Position numbers and translations under genes: made by a program
Assembly: GCF_000743715.1 (NCBI RefSeq)
Contig: NZ_JQEY01000022.1
Span: 1-45,532 of the forward strand
DNA: 45,532 bases
Source of the DNA: Palleronia rufa
GTDB taxonomy: Bacteria; Pseudomonadota; Alphaproteobacteria; Rhodobacterales; Rhodobacteraceae
Direction of reading: 5' to 3'
Shown: in pieces, positions 27,180 through 35,002 of the stretch
How positions within the stretch are numbered: the first letter of the stretch is position 1
Layout: every line of letters starts with the position of its first letter
Notes under the pieces: model-generated
Database searches by the model: none
The model's input: the letters and a program-made list of their open reading frames with translations, nothing else
Told to the model about the DNA's origin: nothing

Positions 27180-27226
27180 CTTTCTCCAAATATCCCGGGG
27201 TCCGGGGCAGAGCCCCGGCGCTCTCA
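27174..27226 (-). repeat. Hairpin-plus-ATG dispersed repeat, copy 1
   Basis: Read on minus, the gap between iscR and the desulfurase gene is GAGAGCGCCGG, a 7-bp hairpin (CCGGGGC AGA GCCCCGG, 27202-27218), ACCCCGG, then GATATTTGGAGAAAGATGAA. The same order recurs on plus at 29223-29298. The last part supplies the GGAG ribosome site and the start codon of the desulfurase. Confidence 0.7.
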
Positions 27227-27685
27227 TCCCTCGTCCACCACCTCCAGCAGCGACGGCACCGCGGGACAGGGGGCCAGCTGGTTGCCCACCACGTCCGACA
27301 GCCGCGTCTGGTGCAGGAACACGTAGACATGGGCCGACAGCCCCTCCCACAGACGGTTGTTGAGCGACTGCGCCCGGGTGCCCGACAGCCCCCCCTTGGC
27401 GCCGGCGCCGGTTTCCAGCGCCGACACGGTCTCGTCCACCGCGGCCAGCACATCGGCCACGCGGATCTCGGCGGCCGACCGCGCCAGGCGGTAGCCGCCG
27501 CCGGGGCCGCGCACGCTGGCCACCAGCCCGCTCCGCCGCAGCTTGACGAAAAGCTGCTCCAGATAGGGCAGCGACACGTTCTGCCGGCGCGACAGTTCGG
27601 CCAGCGTCACCAGCCCGTCGCCGCCCGCCAGCGCCAGGTCGGTCAGTGCCACCATCGCGTACCGCCCCTTTGTGCTGAGCTTCAT
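27224..27685 (-). CDS. iscR: Rrf2-family regulator IscR, without the classical Cys triad
   Basis: A 153-residue protein from the ATG at 27685 (MKLSTKGRYAMVALTDLALA). It has the Rrf2 winged helix (TLAELSRRQNVSLPYLEQLF, VKLRRSGLVASVRGPGGGYR) followed by the dimer helix. In E. coli IscR three Cys in this C-terminal region bind a 2Fe-2S cluster. Here that stretch reads TGAGAKGGLSGTRAQSLNNR with no Cys. The only Cys is at position 140 (LAPCPAVP). Rhodobacter-type IscR proteins with non-canonical ligands are known, so this may still sense Fe-S status in another way. It is the first gene of the suf operon and probably represses it. Confidence 0.9.
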   Translation of the reverse strand: MKLSTKGRYAMVALTDLALAGGDGLVTLAELSRRQNVSLPYLEQLFVKLRRSGLVASVRGPGGGYRLARSAAEIRVADVLAAVDETVSALETGAGAKGGLSGTRAQSLNNRLWEGLSAHVYVFLHQTRLSDVVGNQLAPCPAVPSLLEVVDEG

Positions 27686-27790
27686 CGCCTGGGGCTCCTC
27701 TGCCTGCCCGTCCGGTCCGCGGCCATTGACGCTCCCGCGCCCGGCCGCTACCTGCACAGGCCGATAGGGGCCCGGCGCGGGCCCGCCGTG

Positions 27791-27834
27791 TTTAGAAAGG
27801 CTCTAAAGTCTCCGACCAATGTCGTCAACATTGG
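27791..27834 (-). promoter_or_regulatory. suf operon promoter with Irr-like box and a second palindrome
   Basis: The palindrome TTTAGAAAGGCTCTAAA (27791-27807) fits the iron control element bound by Irr in alphaproteobacteria (TTTAGAA, three bases, TTCTAAA) with one mismatch. Beside it, CCAATGT, five bases, ACATTGG (27816-27834) is a perfect repeat. On minus, TTGACG (27828-27823), a 17-base spacer and TAGAGC (27805-27800) form a plausible sigma-70 promoter. The Irr-like box covers the -10 and the other palindrome covers the -35, so both could repress iscR-suf. Confidence 0.6.
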
Positions 27835-27875
27835 CCGCGCCGGGACCGAGGCGCCTGCGATTGGAGCGACTGCCC

Positions 27876-28529
27876 ATGCCAGAGGTGATTTTCCCCGGTC
27901 CCGAGGGCCGTCTCGAAGGGCGCTACCACCCCCAGCGCAAGCCCGACGCCCCCATCGCGATCGTCCTGCATCCGCATCCCCAATTCGGCGGGACGATGAA
28001 CAACCGCGTGGTCTACAACCTGCATTACGCGTTCCTGAACCTCGGCTTCACCGTACTGCGGTTCAATTTCCGCGGCGTGGGCCGGTCGCAGGGCGAATAC
28101 GACCAGGGCATCGGCGAGCTGTCGGATGCCGCCTCGGCGCTCGACTACTTGCAATCCATGAACGCCAACGCCAAGCACTGCTGGGTCGCGGGCTTCTCCT
28201 TCGGGGCATGGATCGGGATGCAACTGCTGATGCGGCGGCCGGAGATCACCGGCTTCATCTCGGTCTCGCCGCCGGCCAACATGTACGATTTCTCGTTTCT
28301 CGCGCCCTGCCCCGCCTCGGGCCTGATCGTCAACGGCACCGCCGACCGCGTCGCCCCGCCGCGCGACACGCACATGCTGGTGAACAAGCTGCACGAACAG
28401 AAGGGGATCACCATCACCCACGAGGAGATCGAGGGCGCGGGCCATTTCTTCGAGGATCCGCACATGGAGACGATGATCGCCATGACCCGGGACTACGTGA
28501 AGCGCCGCCTGACCGAGACGACGCGCTAG
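27876..28529 (+). CDS. Alpha/beta hydrolase
   Basis: A 217-residue protein from the ATG at 27876 (MPEVIFPGPEGRLEGRYHPQ). The oxyanion region is LHPHPQFGGTMNN and the nucleophile elbow is VAGFSFGAW (Ser108). The Asp is in GTADRVAPP and the His in EIEGAGHFFED, so the triad is complete. This compact form belongs with the KANL3/Tex30-like or YfhR-type hydrolases of bacteria. It is divergent from iscR with 190 bases between them, and the GST gene follows after nine bases, so these two are probably cotranscribed. The substrate is unknown. Confidence 0.88.
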   Translation: MPEVIFPGPEGRLEGRYHPQRKPDAPIAIVLHPHPQFGGTMNNRVVYNLHYAFLNLGFTVLRFNFRGVGRSQGEYDQGIGELSDAASALDYLQSMNANAKHCWVAGFSFGAWIGMQLLMRRPEITGFISVSPPANMYDFSFLAPCPASGLIVNGTADRVAPPRDTHMLVNKLHEQKGITITHEEIEGAGHFFEDPHMETMIAMTRDYVKRRLTETTR

Positions 28530-28538
28530 GGGATCCGC

Positions 28539-29162
28539 ATGATCGTCGTTCACCACCTTGAGAATTCCCGCTCCCAGCGCGTGCTCTGGCTGCTGGAGGA
28601 ACTGTCCCTGCCCTACAGGGTCGAGCGCTACGCGCGCGATCCCGCCACGGGCCTGGCCCCGCGGACGCTGAAATCGGTCCATCCGCTGGGCAAGTCGCCG
28701 GTGATCGTTGATGAGGATGCCGGCCTGACCCTGGCCGAGACCGGCGCCATCGTCGAATATCTGGTGGACAAGGCGGGCGCGCTCGGACCGGGGGACGACC
28801 CGCAGACGGCCCGGCGCTACCGCTTCTGGCTGCACTACGCCGAAGGCTCGCTGATGCCGCCGCTGCTGGTCAGGCTGGTGCTGTCGAGGATCCCCGTCAT
28901 GGGCCGCATCGCCCTCCGCCGCGTCCAGCCGCTGATCGACGTGCATCTGGATCATGTGGAGGCGGAACTGTCGCAGCGTCCGTGGTTCGCCGGAGAGACC
29001 CTGACCGCCGCGGATGTGATGATGAGCTTTCCCCTGGAGGCCGCCGCGGCGCGCAACGGCCTTGACGGGCGGCGCGCGACCGGGGCCTGGCTGTCCCGCA
29101 TCCATGCGCGCCCGGCCTACGATGCCGCACTGAGGGCCGGCGGCCCCTACGACTACGCCTGA
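28539..29162 (+). CDS. Glutathione S-transferase family protein
   Basis: A 207-residue protein, MIVVHHLENSRSQRVLWLLE onward. Residues 1-80 are a thioredoxin-like GST N-domain with the Ser in NSRSQR at the usual catalytic position, the cis-Pro in GKSPVI and ETGAIVEYL for glutathione binding. The C-terminal helical domain ends RATGAWLSRIHARPAYDAAL, a typical GST close. It conjugates or reduces with glutathione in the cytoplasm and may act with the hydrolase before it. A hairpin-containing repeat begins 60 bases downstream. Confidence 0.9.
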   Translation: MIVVHHLENSRSQRVLWLLEELSLPYRVERYARDPATGLAPRTLKSVHPLGKSPVIVDEDAGLTLAETGAIVEYLVDKAGALGPGDDPQTARRYRFWLHYAEGSLMPPLLVRLVLSRIPVMGRIALRRVQPLIDVHLDHVEAELSQRPWFAGETLTAADVMMSFPLEAAAARNGLDGRRATGAWLSRIHARPAYDAALRAGGPYDYA

Positions 29163-29222
29163 CCCGCCCGACGTCGAGGCCGCACCGGACCGGCGCGCTC
29201 CCGATCGTGCCTTGCGCGGGAG

Positions 29223-29298
29223 GAGAGCGCCGGAGGGGCCGTCTGCCCCTCCGGACCACCCCGAGGATATTTTTGGAAAGATGAAGGGGGGGGGGTGA
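29223..29298 (+). repeat. Hairpin-plus-ATG dispersed repeat, copy 2
   Basis: GAGAGCGCCGG leads into a perfect 9-bp stem (CCGGAGGGG, 7-base loop, CCCCTCCGG, 29230-29254), then ACC and GAGGATATTTTTGGAAAG followed by ATGAAG. It has the same order as copy 1 at 27174-27226. Here the ATG opens a five-codon frame (Met-Lys-Gly-Gly-Gly, stop at 29296-29298) through a run of ten G. The hairpin may also end transcription of the GST gene. Confidence 0.65.
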
Positions 29299-29300
29299 GA

Positions 29301-29460
29301 GGCGTCCCGGAGACCCTCTTGTAGAGGGTCTCAGCCGCGAACGCGCGGAGCGCCGGGGAGGCGTCCCGGAGACCCTTCTGTGGATGGTGTCGGCCACGAA
29401 CGCGCGGAGCGTCGTGGGGGCACCTCCCGGAGACGCGATCACGCGGAGCGTCGGGGGGGG
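29301..29460 (+). repeat. Three-copy degenerate direct repeat, unit about 60 bp
   Basis: Units starting at 29301, 29360 and about 29421 share TCCCGGAGAC near the start and CGCGGAGCG(C/T)CG near the end, with spacing of 59 and 61 bases. Unit 1 holds a perfect hairpin GAGACCCTC, five bases, GAGGGTCTC (29310-29332), which is lost in units 2 and 3. Together with the repeat at 29223 it fills the 496-base gap between GST and the flavoprotein gene. No gene was recognised in the gap. Confidence 0.65.
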
Positions 29461-29658
29461 GGCCGTGGCCGTCTGTCGGCGTAGGATCCCGGCCGCGCGC
29501 GCAATATCCGCAGGCGGAGCGGCGCGGCCCTTCGGGAAGGCGCCGTTCCGCGGACGCGGGCCCGTTCGGATACCCTTGCGCCAAGGCGCGACGTCGTCGC
29601 GTATCGTCCCCGGCCCGGGCGACCCCGTCTTCGGGCCGCTCCGCCGGGGACCGGACGC

Positions 29659-30252
29659 TCAGCCGATCAGCTTGGCGGTCTTTTCGACCAGCCGCGTGGC
29701 CTGAAAGGCGATGCTCTTTCTGGCCGTCTCGTCCAATTCGCCCGCGCTGCCCGACCAGCCGTAGGGGTTGCCGCCGTCCTCGAACTTCACGCTGTCGGCA
29801 TATCCCGGCGGGACCAGCACGCAGCCCCAGTGCATGGCGGTGACATAGAGCGAAAAGAGCGTCGTCTCTTGGCCTCCGTGCAGTGTCTGGGCGCTGGTGG
29901 TCGCGGTAAAGGTCCGGTCGGCCAGGGTCCCGCTCTGCCAAAGTCCGCCCAGCGTGTCGATGAAGGCCCGCATCTGGCTGGCCACCACGCCGAACCGCGT
30001 CGGCGCGGAGACGAAATACCCGTCTGCCCAGGCCATGTCGTCGGGCTCTGCCACGGGAATGTCGGACATCCTCTCGACCTGGGCGGCCCAGGCCTCCTGG
30101 CCCTTCACGACCTCGTCGGGCGCGGTCTCGCGCACGCGGCGAAGGCGGACCTCCGCGCCCGCGGCCTCTGCGGCGCGGACGGCCTCTGCGGCGACGGCGT
30201 GGTTGGTGCCGTACGTGGTATAGAACAGCACGGTGATCTTCGGTGTCGGCAT
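29659..30252 (-). CDS. wrbA: WrbA-like NAD(P)H:quinone oxidoreductase
   Basis: A 197-residue flavodoxin-like protein starting [20 protein letters not shown]. The FMN phosphate loop is [11 protein letters not shown]. The second FMN loop is [20 protein letters not shown] with [20 protein letters not shown], and [11 protein letters not shown] follows, all as in WrbA. It reduces quinones by two electrons with NAD(P)H and so protects against oxidative stress. It stands alone, with repeats downstream and the Pmp3 gene upstream on the same strand at 98 bases. Confidence 0.9.
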   Translation of the reverse strand: MPTPKITVLFYTTYGTNHAVAAEAVRAAEAAGAEVRLRRVRETAPDEVVKGQEAWAAQVERMSDIPVAEPDDMAWADGYFVSAPTRFGVVASQMRAFIDTLGGLWQSGTLADRTFTATTSAQTLHGGQETTLFSLYVTAMHWGCVLVPPGYADSVKFEDGGNPYGWSGSAGELDETARKSIAFQATRLVEKTAKLIG

Positions 30253-30349
30253 GACGGTATCCTTTCGTCGTTTGCGAGCCGGAAGATGCCCCCGGCGCCC
30301 GGTCCCCGCCAGTCCCGTGGCCGAACAGACCCTGTGCGCGGGTGCCGCC

Positions 30350-30508
30350 CTATCGCTTGAGGATGATCCAGATGGCGTGGACGATGCCGGGGATATAGCC
30401 CAGGATGGTCAGCAGAACGTTGATCCAGAAGTGCTTGCCCAGCCCCTCCTGAAGGAACACGCCCAGGGGCGGCAGCAGGATGGCGATGATGATGCGGATG
30501 ACGTCCAT
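30350..30508 (-). CDS. Pmp3/YqaE family membrane peptide (UPF0057)
   Basis: A 52-residue protein, [20 protein letters not shown] then [20 protein letters not shown] and [12 protein letters not shown]. Two membrane helices and the motifs LPPLGVF and LLT-LGYIPGI-HA are the full Pmp3/YqaE pattern. Members are stress-induced inner-membrane peptides that affect membrane potential. The start at 30508 is the only good one. It lies between wrbA and icd. Confidence 0.93.
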   Translation of the reverse strand: MDVIRIIIAILLPPLGVFLQEGLGKHFWINVLLTILGYIPGIVHAIWIILKR

Positions 30509-30654
30509 GGGACCCTCTCTTTGCGGTTCCCGGCCAACCGGCGGCGGCGCCGGGCGGTTCCGCGCAGCGACTGTATTCCGTGGTATACCCTTTTCCTATG
30601 CGCCCCGGTCCGCTATGTCCCGCCACAACCGCAACCCCGTTTCACGAGGCCCCC

Positions 30655-31866
30655 ATGGCGAAGATCAAGGTCGAGAACCCCATCGTCGAGCTCGACGGCG
30701 ACGAGATGACCCGCATCATCTGGGATTTCATCAAGCAAAAGCTGATCCTGCCCTATCTGGACGTGGAGCTTCTCTATTACGATCTCGGCATCGAAAGCCG
30801 CGACGAGACCGACGACCGGATCACCGTGGACGCGGCCGAGAAGATCAAGGAGATCGGCGTCGGCGTGAAATGCGCCACGATCACCCCCGATGAGGGGCGG
30901 GTGGAAGAGTTCGGCCTCAAGAAGATGTGGCGCTCCCCCAACGGCACGATCCGCAACATCCTGGGCGGCGTGGTCTTTCGTGAGCCGATCATCTGCCAGA
31001 ACGTCCCCCGCCTGGTGCCCGGCTGGACCCAGCCCATCGTCATCGGCCGCCACGCCTACGGCGACCAGTACCGCGCCACCGACATGAAGTTCCCCGGCCC
31101 CGGCAAGCTGACCATGAAATGGGAAGGCACGGACGGCCAGGTGATGGAGGAAGAGGTCTTCGACGCGCCCGCCTCCGGCGTCTACATGGGCATGTACAAC
31201 CTGGACGAGTCGATCCGCGATTTCGCCCGGGCGTCCCTCAACTACGGGCTCAAGCGCAACTATCCGGTGTACCTGTCCACGAAGAACACGATTCTCAAGA
31301 ATTACGACGGCCAGTTCATGATCCTGTTCCAGAAGGTCTTCGACGAGGAGTTCAAGGACCAGTTCGACAAGGCCGGATTGACCTATGAGCACCGGCTGAT
31401 CGACGACATGGTGGCCGCGTCGATGAAATGGTCCGGCGGCTATGTCTGGGCCTGCAAGAATTACGACGGCGACGTGCAGTCCGACACCGTGGCCCAGGGG
31501 TTCGGCTCGCTCGGGCTGATGACCTCGCAGCTGATGACCCCCGACGGCAAGGTGGTGGAGGCGGAAGCCGCGCACGGCACCGTCACCCGCCACTTCCGCC
31601 AGCACCAGAAGGGAGAGGAAACCTCGACCAACTCCATCGCCTCGATCTTCGCCTGGACCGGCGGTCTGCGCCACCGCGCCAAGCTGGACGGGAACGACAA
31701 GCTGATGGATTTCGCCGAGACGCTGGAGAAGGTCGTCGTCGATACCGTGGAGGCAGGCGACATGACCAAGGACCTTGCCCTGCTGGTGGGACCGGACCAG
31801 AACTGGCTGACCACCACCGGCTTTCTCGACAAGGTCGAGGCGAACCTGTCCAAGGCGCTGGGCTGA
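30655..31866 (+). CDS. icd: NADP-dependent isocitrate dehydrogenase, homodimeric eukaryote-type
   Basis: A 403-residue protein from the ATG at 30655 ([20 protein letters not shown]). It has the type of sequence seen in mitochondrial and alphaproteobacterial enzymes: [12 protein letters not shown], the substrate loop [32 protein letters not shown], the metal site [18 protein letters not shown] and [12 protein letters not shown] near the NADP site. It turns isocitrate into 2-oxoglutarate and CO2 in the TCA cycle and makes NADPH. It stands alone. The 146 bases upstream contain several AT-richer spots (TATACC near 30590), but no promoter could be fixed. Confidence 0.97.
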   Translation: MAKIKVENPIVELDGDEMTRIIWDFIKQKLILPYLDVELLYYDLGIESRDETDDRITVDAAEKIKEIGVGVKCATITPDEGRVEEFGLKKMWRSPNGTIRNILGGVVFREPIICQNVPRLVPGWTQPIVIGRHAYGDQYRATDMKFPGPGKLTMKWEGTDGQVMEEEVFDAPASGVYMGMYNLDESIRDFARASLNYGLKRNYPVYLSTKNTILKNYDGQFMILFQKVFDEEFKDQFDKAGLTYEHRLIDDMVAASMKWSGGYVWACKNYDGDVQSDTVAQGFGSLGLMTSQLMTPDGKVVEAEAAHGTVTRHFRQHQKGEETSTNSIASIFAWTGGLRHRAKLDGNDKLMDFAETLEKVVVDTVEAGDMTKDLALLVGPDQNWLTTTGFLDKVEANLSKALG

Positions 31867-32341
31867 CGGCGCCCGACCGGCGAAGGAAGGCCCGCCATCG
31901 TGTGAGGCATTTCATGCGGTGAGATCCGGTCTCGAAACGATGGTCGGCTTGTTTGGGCCGCCCATCCCACATCCGGCTCTGAGCATGGCGCCTGATCCGA
32001 CGCCGAGTATGCGACACCTCCCTGCCGCCATGGTTCGACCGCCACCTGCGAGGGGTCGCGGCTGCTCCCGTATGAGCGGCACAGGACCGTGGCGCGGAAC
32101 CCGCCTGGCGCTCTATCCGGATGACCGTAATCTGCCCTTCGCCGAACCGGTAGCGCCGTCAGCGTGGGCAGGACCGGTCAGAGGCGCCGCGAATTCGCCG
32201 ACCGGGCATCCGACTACGCGCCCGTTCCACTGCGGCCCCGCATCATCTCTCGAAACCTCAGCCGAAAGGGATTGCGGTCCATATATCTTATCGCCGGGGG
32301 GCCTGCCGGCGTCTTGTCGCGCGGCCACCTCCGCAACGCGA
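31867..32341. other. Intergenic region between icd and the phasin terminator, unassigned
   Basis: About 475 bases without a convincing gene. All open frames have codon use and residue content of non-coding DNA. The part 31919-32040 has lower GC and a different look from its neighbours and could be an eroded mobile-element end, but I could not match it. No tRNA or known RNA was seen. Confidence 0.4.
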
Positions 32342-32369
32342 AACGGCGGACCCTTTCGGATCCGCCGTT
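32342..32369 (-). terminator. Rho-independent-like terminator of the phasin gene
   Basis: AACGGCGGA (32342-32350) pairs with TCCGCCGTT (32361-32369) in a 9-bp stem that can extend inward by two pairs past one mismatch. On the minus strand it lies about 32 bases after the phasin stop and is followed by TTT. Confidence 0.65.
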
Positions 32370-32400
32370 CGTCTATGGCAAGGCTTGCGCGCACGTCGGC

Positions 32401-32829
32401 TCAGGCGGCCTTTTTGGCGGCGGAGCTTGCTTTGCTGGCGGCGCGGTCGGCGTTGTCGGTGGCCTTGTCGGCCAAGGTCTCACCGGCTTCGGACGCCAAC
32501 TGGCTGGCCTCTGCGCCTGTCTTCTGGCTGACATCGGCGAAAGCCTGGACGGTGCGCATGGCAAGGTCCATCTGCTTTTGCACGAAGTCGCTGTAGGCCT
32601 GGCCGTAATCGGCGGCCTCGTCGCGGACCTGCGTCATCTCACGCAGATTCGCGAGCGTCTCGTTGGCCGTCTCCGAGGTGATTTCGGTCGAACGCTGGCC
32701 GGCATCGACCAGGATCGCGGTCACGCGCTCGTTCATGTTCGCCCAGGTCTTGAAGACGCTCTGGTAGTTCTGCGGATCGAACATGCTCTGGATGTCGTTC
32801 GCGGCGGATTGCTTGTTCTGCTTGGCCAT
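32401..32829 (-). CDS. Phasin family protein
   Basis: A 142-residue helical protein from the ATG at 32829 (MAKQNKQSAANDIQSMFDPQ). It continues NYQSVFKTWANMNERVTAIL and has a long amphipathic helix region (TANETLANLREMTQVRDEAA), then an Ala/Lys-rich tail (ADRAASKASSAAKKAA) like those of PHB-granule phasins. Phasins coat polyhydroxybutyrate granules and control their size. A ribosome site AAGGGAGC precedes the ATG. It fits with a PHB-making organism and with the 3-hydroxybutyrate dehydrogenase at 9076, although the two are far apart. Confidence 0.9.
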   Translation of the reverse strand: MAKQNKQSAANDIQSMFDPQNYQSVFKTWANMNERVTAILVDAGQRSTEITSETANETLANLREMTQVRDEAADYGQAYSDFVQKQMDLAMRTVQAFADVSQKTGAEASQLASEAGETLADKATDNADRAASKASSAAKKAA

Positions 32830-33162
32830 TGTGTGGCTCCCTTCTGGAGTTTCGGACAGTACGTTCGGCGTTGATGAAGATGTTGTGCCGCACTGCAGCA
32901 TTTTCAACCGCCGCAGCGCAGAAATCTTCGAGCTTCCGGGATTTTTCCCTGGCTTTGCAGATCGTGGTGCTTCAGGGGCGCGGGTGACCACCCGACCGCC
33001 CGCGCCGGCATCTCTCCGCAAACCGTATAGGACGCCTCCGGTTCCGCATCGGACGCGGCCCGGACCGCTCGGCCAGACGGGCGCGCGTGCGTGCGGGCCG
33101 CCGCGACATCGCGCGGCGGTGCTGCCTCCGCCGCGCCCGTCCAGGCGCCCGGCGGATCGCCG
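32830..33162. other. Upstream region of the phasin gene, non-coding
   Basis: 333 bases between the phasin start and the transglutaminase stop. The half near the phasin has AT-richer DNA and the TGC-rich element listed separately; the other half (33000-33162) is very GC-rich and shows no gene or hairpin I could support. Confidence 0.5.
32884..32900 (-). promoter_or_regulatory. TGC-rich element upstream of the phasin gene, possible PhaR site
   Basis: The string TGTGCCGCACTGCAGCA contains overlapping TGC/GCA half-sites. PhaR, the PHB-responsive repressor, binds TGC-rich DNA upstream of phasin genes in Paracoccus. It lies 55 bases before the phasin start. The assignment rests on wording and position only. 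Confidence 0.35.
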
Positions 33163-34044
33163 CTACTGTTGCTTCTGCGTCTGGGTCTGTCCCTGTTGGC
33201 TCTGGGTCTGACTCTGGGCCTGACTCTGGGCCTGTGCCGCGTCGAGCACCCGCACGTCCACGTCCATGTCCTCGGATCCCGCGCCCTGGGCACGGCCGCG
33301 GATCGGCGCCGCGCCATGGGCGTCGAGCCCGGAGCCGAGCCGCACGTAGCGCTCGTCCGGGCAGCAGCCGTTGGCCGCGTCGAACCCGACCCAGCCCAGA
33401 CCGTCCACCCAGAGTTCCGCCCAGGCGTGGCTGGCCTGGCTCACCGCGCTGTCCTCGTTGGCCTGCAGATAGCCCACCACGTAGCGGCCGGGCATGTCCA
33501 CAGCACGGGCCATGGCGATGGCGGCATGGGCCTGGTCCTGGCAGACCCCCTTGCCCATCGCCAGCGCCTCCTCGGCGGTGGTCTCGCTTTCGGTCGAGCC
33601 CGGGGTATAGGCGATGTGATCGCGCACCGCGCGTGCGATGGCATGGGCGCGGGCCAGCGGTCCGTCGTCACCTTCCACCGCCGTCAGGGCCAGGTCGCGC
33701 AGCCCCTGGTCCAGCCGGGTCATCCGCGTCGGCCGCAGATAGGCCATCGGCGGCACCTTCTCGCGCAGGCCGCGGACCACGCCGCTCAGGTCGGCGGTCT
33801 CCACCTCGCCCTCCACGACGATGGTCATGCCGGAGACGTTCATCAGCGACACGGTCTCGATCCAGTCGCCGGCGCCGTCGCGGAACGCGGCGCCGCGCTG
33901 GGCGTCGTGGCCTTCGATCCGGACCGACCAGTCGTGGACCTTCTGGCCGTCGAATTCCGTGGGCCAGAGCCTCAGCGACTGGACCACCGTGCGGCGGGGC
34001 GTGTCGTAGGTGTATCCGGTGCGGTGGCGGACATGCAGTCTCAT
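33163..34044 (-). CDS. Transglutaminase-like cysteine peptidase family protein
   Basis: A 293-residue protein from the ATG at 34044 (MRLHVRHRTGYTYDTPRRTV). It has the bacterial transglutaminase N-domain followed by the core with Cys168 (GKGVCQDQAHA), His206 (QASHAWAELW) and Asp222 (GWVGFDAANG), a complete triad. The last 24 residues are a Gln-rich tail (AQAQSQAQSQTQSQ and so on), encoded by short DNA repeats near 33170-33240. It is the third gene of the ATP-grasp, alpha-E, transglutaminase unit. Its start overlaps the alpha-E stop. The unit is thought to make and process short peptides. Confidence 0.92.
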   Translation of the reverse strand: MRLHVRHRTGYTYDTPRRTVVQSLRLWPTEFDGQKVHDWSVRIEGHDAQRGAAFRDGAGDWIETVSLMNVSGMTIVVEGEVETADLSGVVRGLREKVPPMAYLRPTRMTRLDQGLRDLALTAVEGDDGPLARAHAIARAVRDHIAYTPGSTESETTAEEALAMGKGVCQDQAHAAIAMARAVDMPGRYVVGYLQANEDSAVSQASHAWAELWVDGLGWVGFDAANGCCPDERYVRLGSGLDAHGAAPIRGRAQGAGSEDMDVDVRVLDAAQAQSQAQSQTQSQQGQTQTQKQQ

Positions 34045-34997
34045 CGCGCTTCCCCGTTCAGGTAGCTGGTGGACATCTCGTGACCCAGGGCAAGGACCTC
34101 GGACAGCACTCGCTGAAGGAAGTCGTGCAGCCCCTCCTCGAAGATGTCGGCCACGGTGATGGCGTTGAGGCCCGCCAGGATCGCCCGGCCCCGTGCGGTG
34201 GCGGTGGTCGTGCGCCCGTAGGTCTGGGCCAGCCGCTCCAGATGCCACACGACCCCCTCGGCAGAGGCGATGAGCGACCGCGGCGCCTGCGGGTTCAGCA
34301 CCAGGAAATCGACGATCTTGGCGGCCGTGACCTCTCCGCCATAAACCCAGGCGAAGGCGCGTTGGGAGTTCATGGCATGCAGCACCGTGCGCCACTGGTA
34401 GTTGTCGAGCCCGGAGCCGACCATAGAGACGTTGGGCAGCAGCACGTAGTATTTCACGTCGATGATCCGCGCCGTGCTGTCGGCGCGCTCCAGGTAGTGG
34501 CCGATGTTCATGAAATCGTAGCCGTCGTTCCTGAGCTGCGTGGCCAGGATCGCGCCCCTCACATGGGCCATGTGGCGCAGCGCGAAGTCCTTCATGTCCG
34601 AGGTGGACAGGCTGGAGCGTTCCACCCGGCCCAGTTCCGTCATCTCCGCCTGGGCGGCGTTGATCGCCTCCCAGACCTGGGTGGTCAGCGCGGTGCGCAC
34701 GATGCGCGCGTTCTCGCGGGCCGCATTGATGCAGGACGCGACCGAGGACGGGTTGTCGCGGTCGAAGAACATGTGGGTTTCCACGTTCCTCTGAACGGCC
34801 TCCTTGCCGTATTTGTCGGCATAGAGGCCGCTGGTGCCGGACGCACGCAGCACCGACTCCCACTCGTTGCGGTTGCCCCCGCCCGTGTCGGGCAGAAGCG
34901 CGTTGCGGGCGGCAACCTCCAGGAGGCGCGCGTTGGTCTCGGCCCGCTCGATGTAGCGGGCGATCCAGAACAGGTTGTCTGCGGTGCGGCTGAGCAT
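34041..34997 (-). CDS. Alpha-E domain protein (DUF403)
   Basis: A 318-residue all-helical protein starting MLSRTADNLFWIARYIERAE. LFWIARYIERAE and the repeat of it, MNIGHYLERADSTARIIDVK, mark the alpha-E family. In many bacteria it is next to a circularly permuted ATP-grasp enzyme and a transglutaminase-like peptidase, and all three are present here. It is taken to be a partner of the ATP-grasp ligase. It starts five bases before the ATP-grasp stop on the same strand and overlaps the transglutaminase start. Confidence 0.93.
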   Translation of the reverse strand: MLSRTADNLFWIARYIERAETNARLLEVAARNALLPDTGGGNRNEWESVLRASGTSGLYADKYGKEAVQRNVETHMFFDRDNPSSVASCINAARENARIVRTALTTQVWEAINAAQAEMTELGRVERSSLSTSDMKDFALRHMAHVRGAILATQLRNDGYDFMNIGHYLERADSTARIIDVKYYVLLPNVSMVGSGLDNYQWRTVLHAMNSQRAFAWVYGGEVTAAKIVDFLVLNPQAPRSLIASAEGVVWHLERLAQTYGRTTTATARGRAILAGLNAITVADIFEEGLHDFLQRVLSEVLALGHEMSTSYLNGEAR

Positions 34998-35002
34998 GTC
35001 CG

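Noticed and set aside
29301-29460. CRISPR array
   Set aside because: The repeats are degenerate, only three in number, directly abutting, with no constant spacers and no cas genes nearby.
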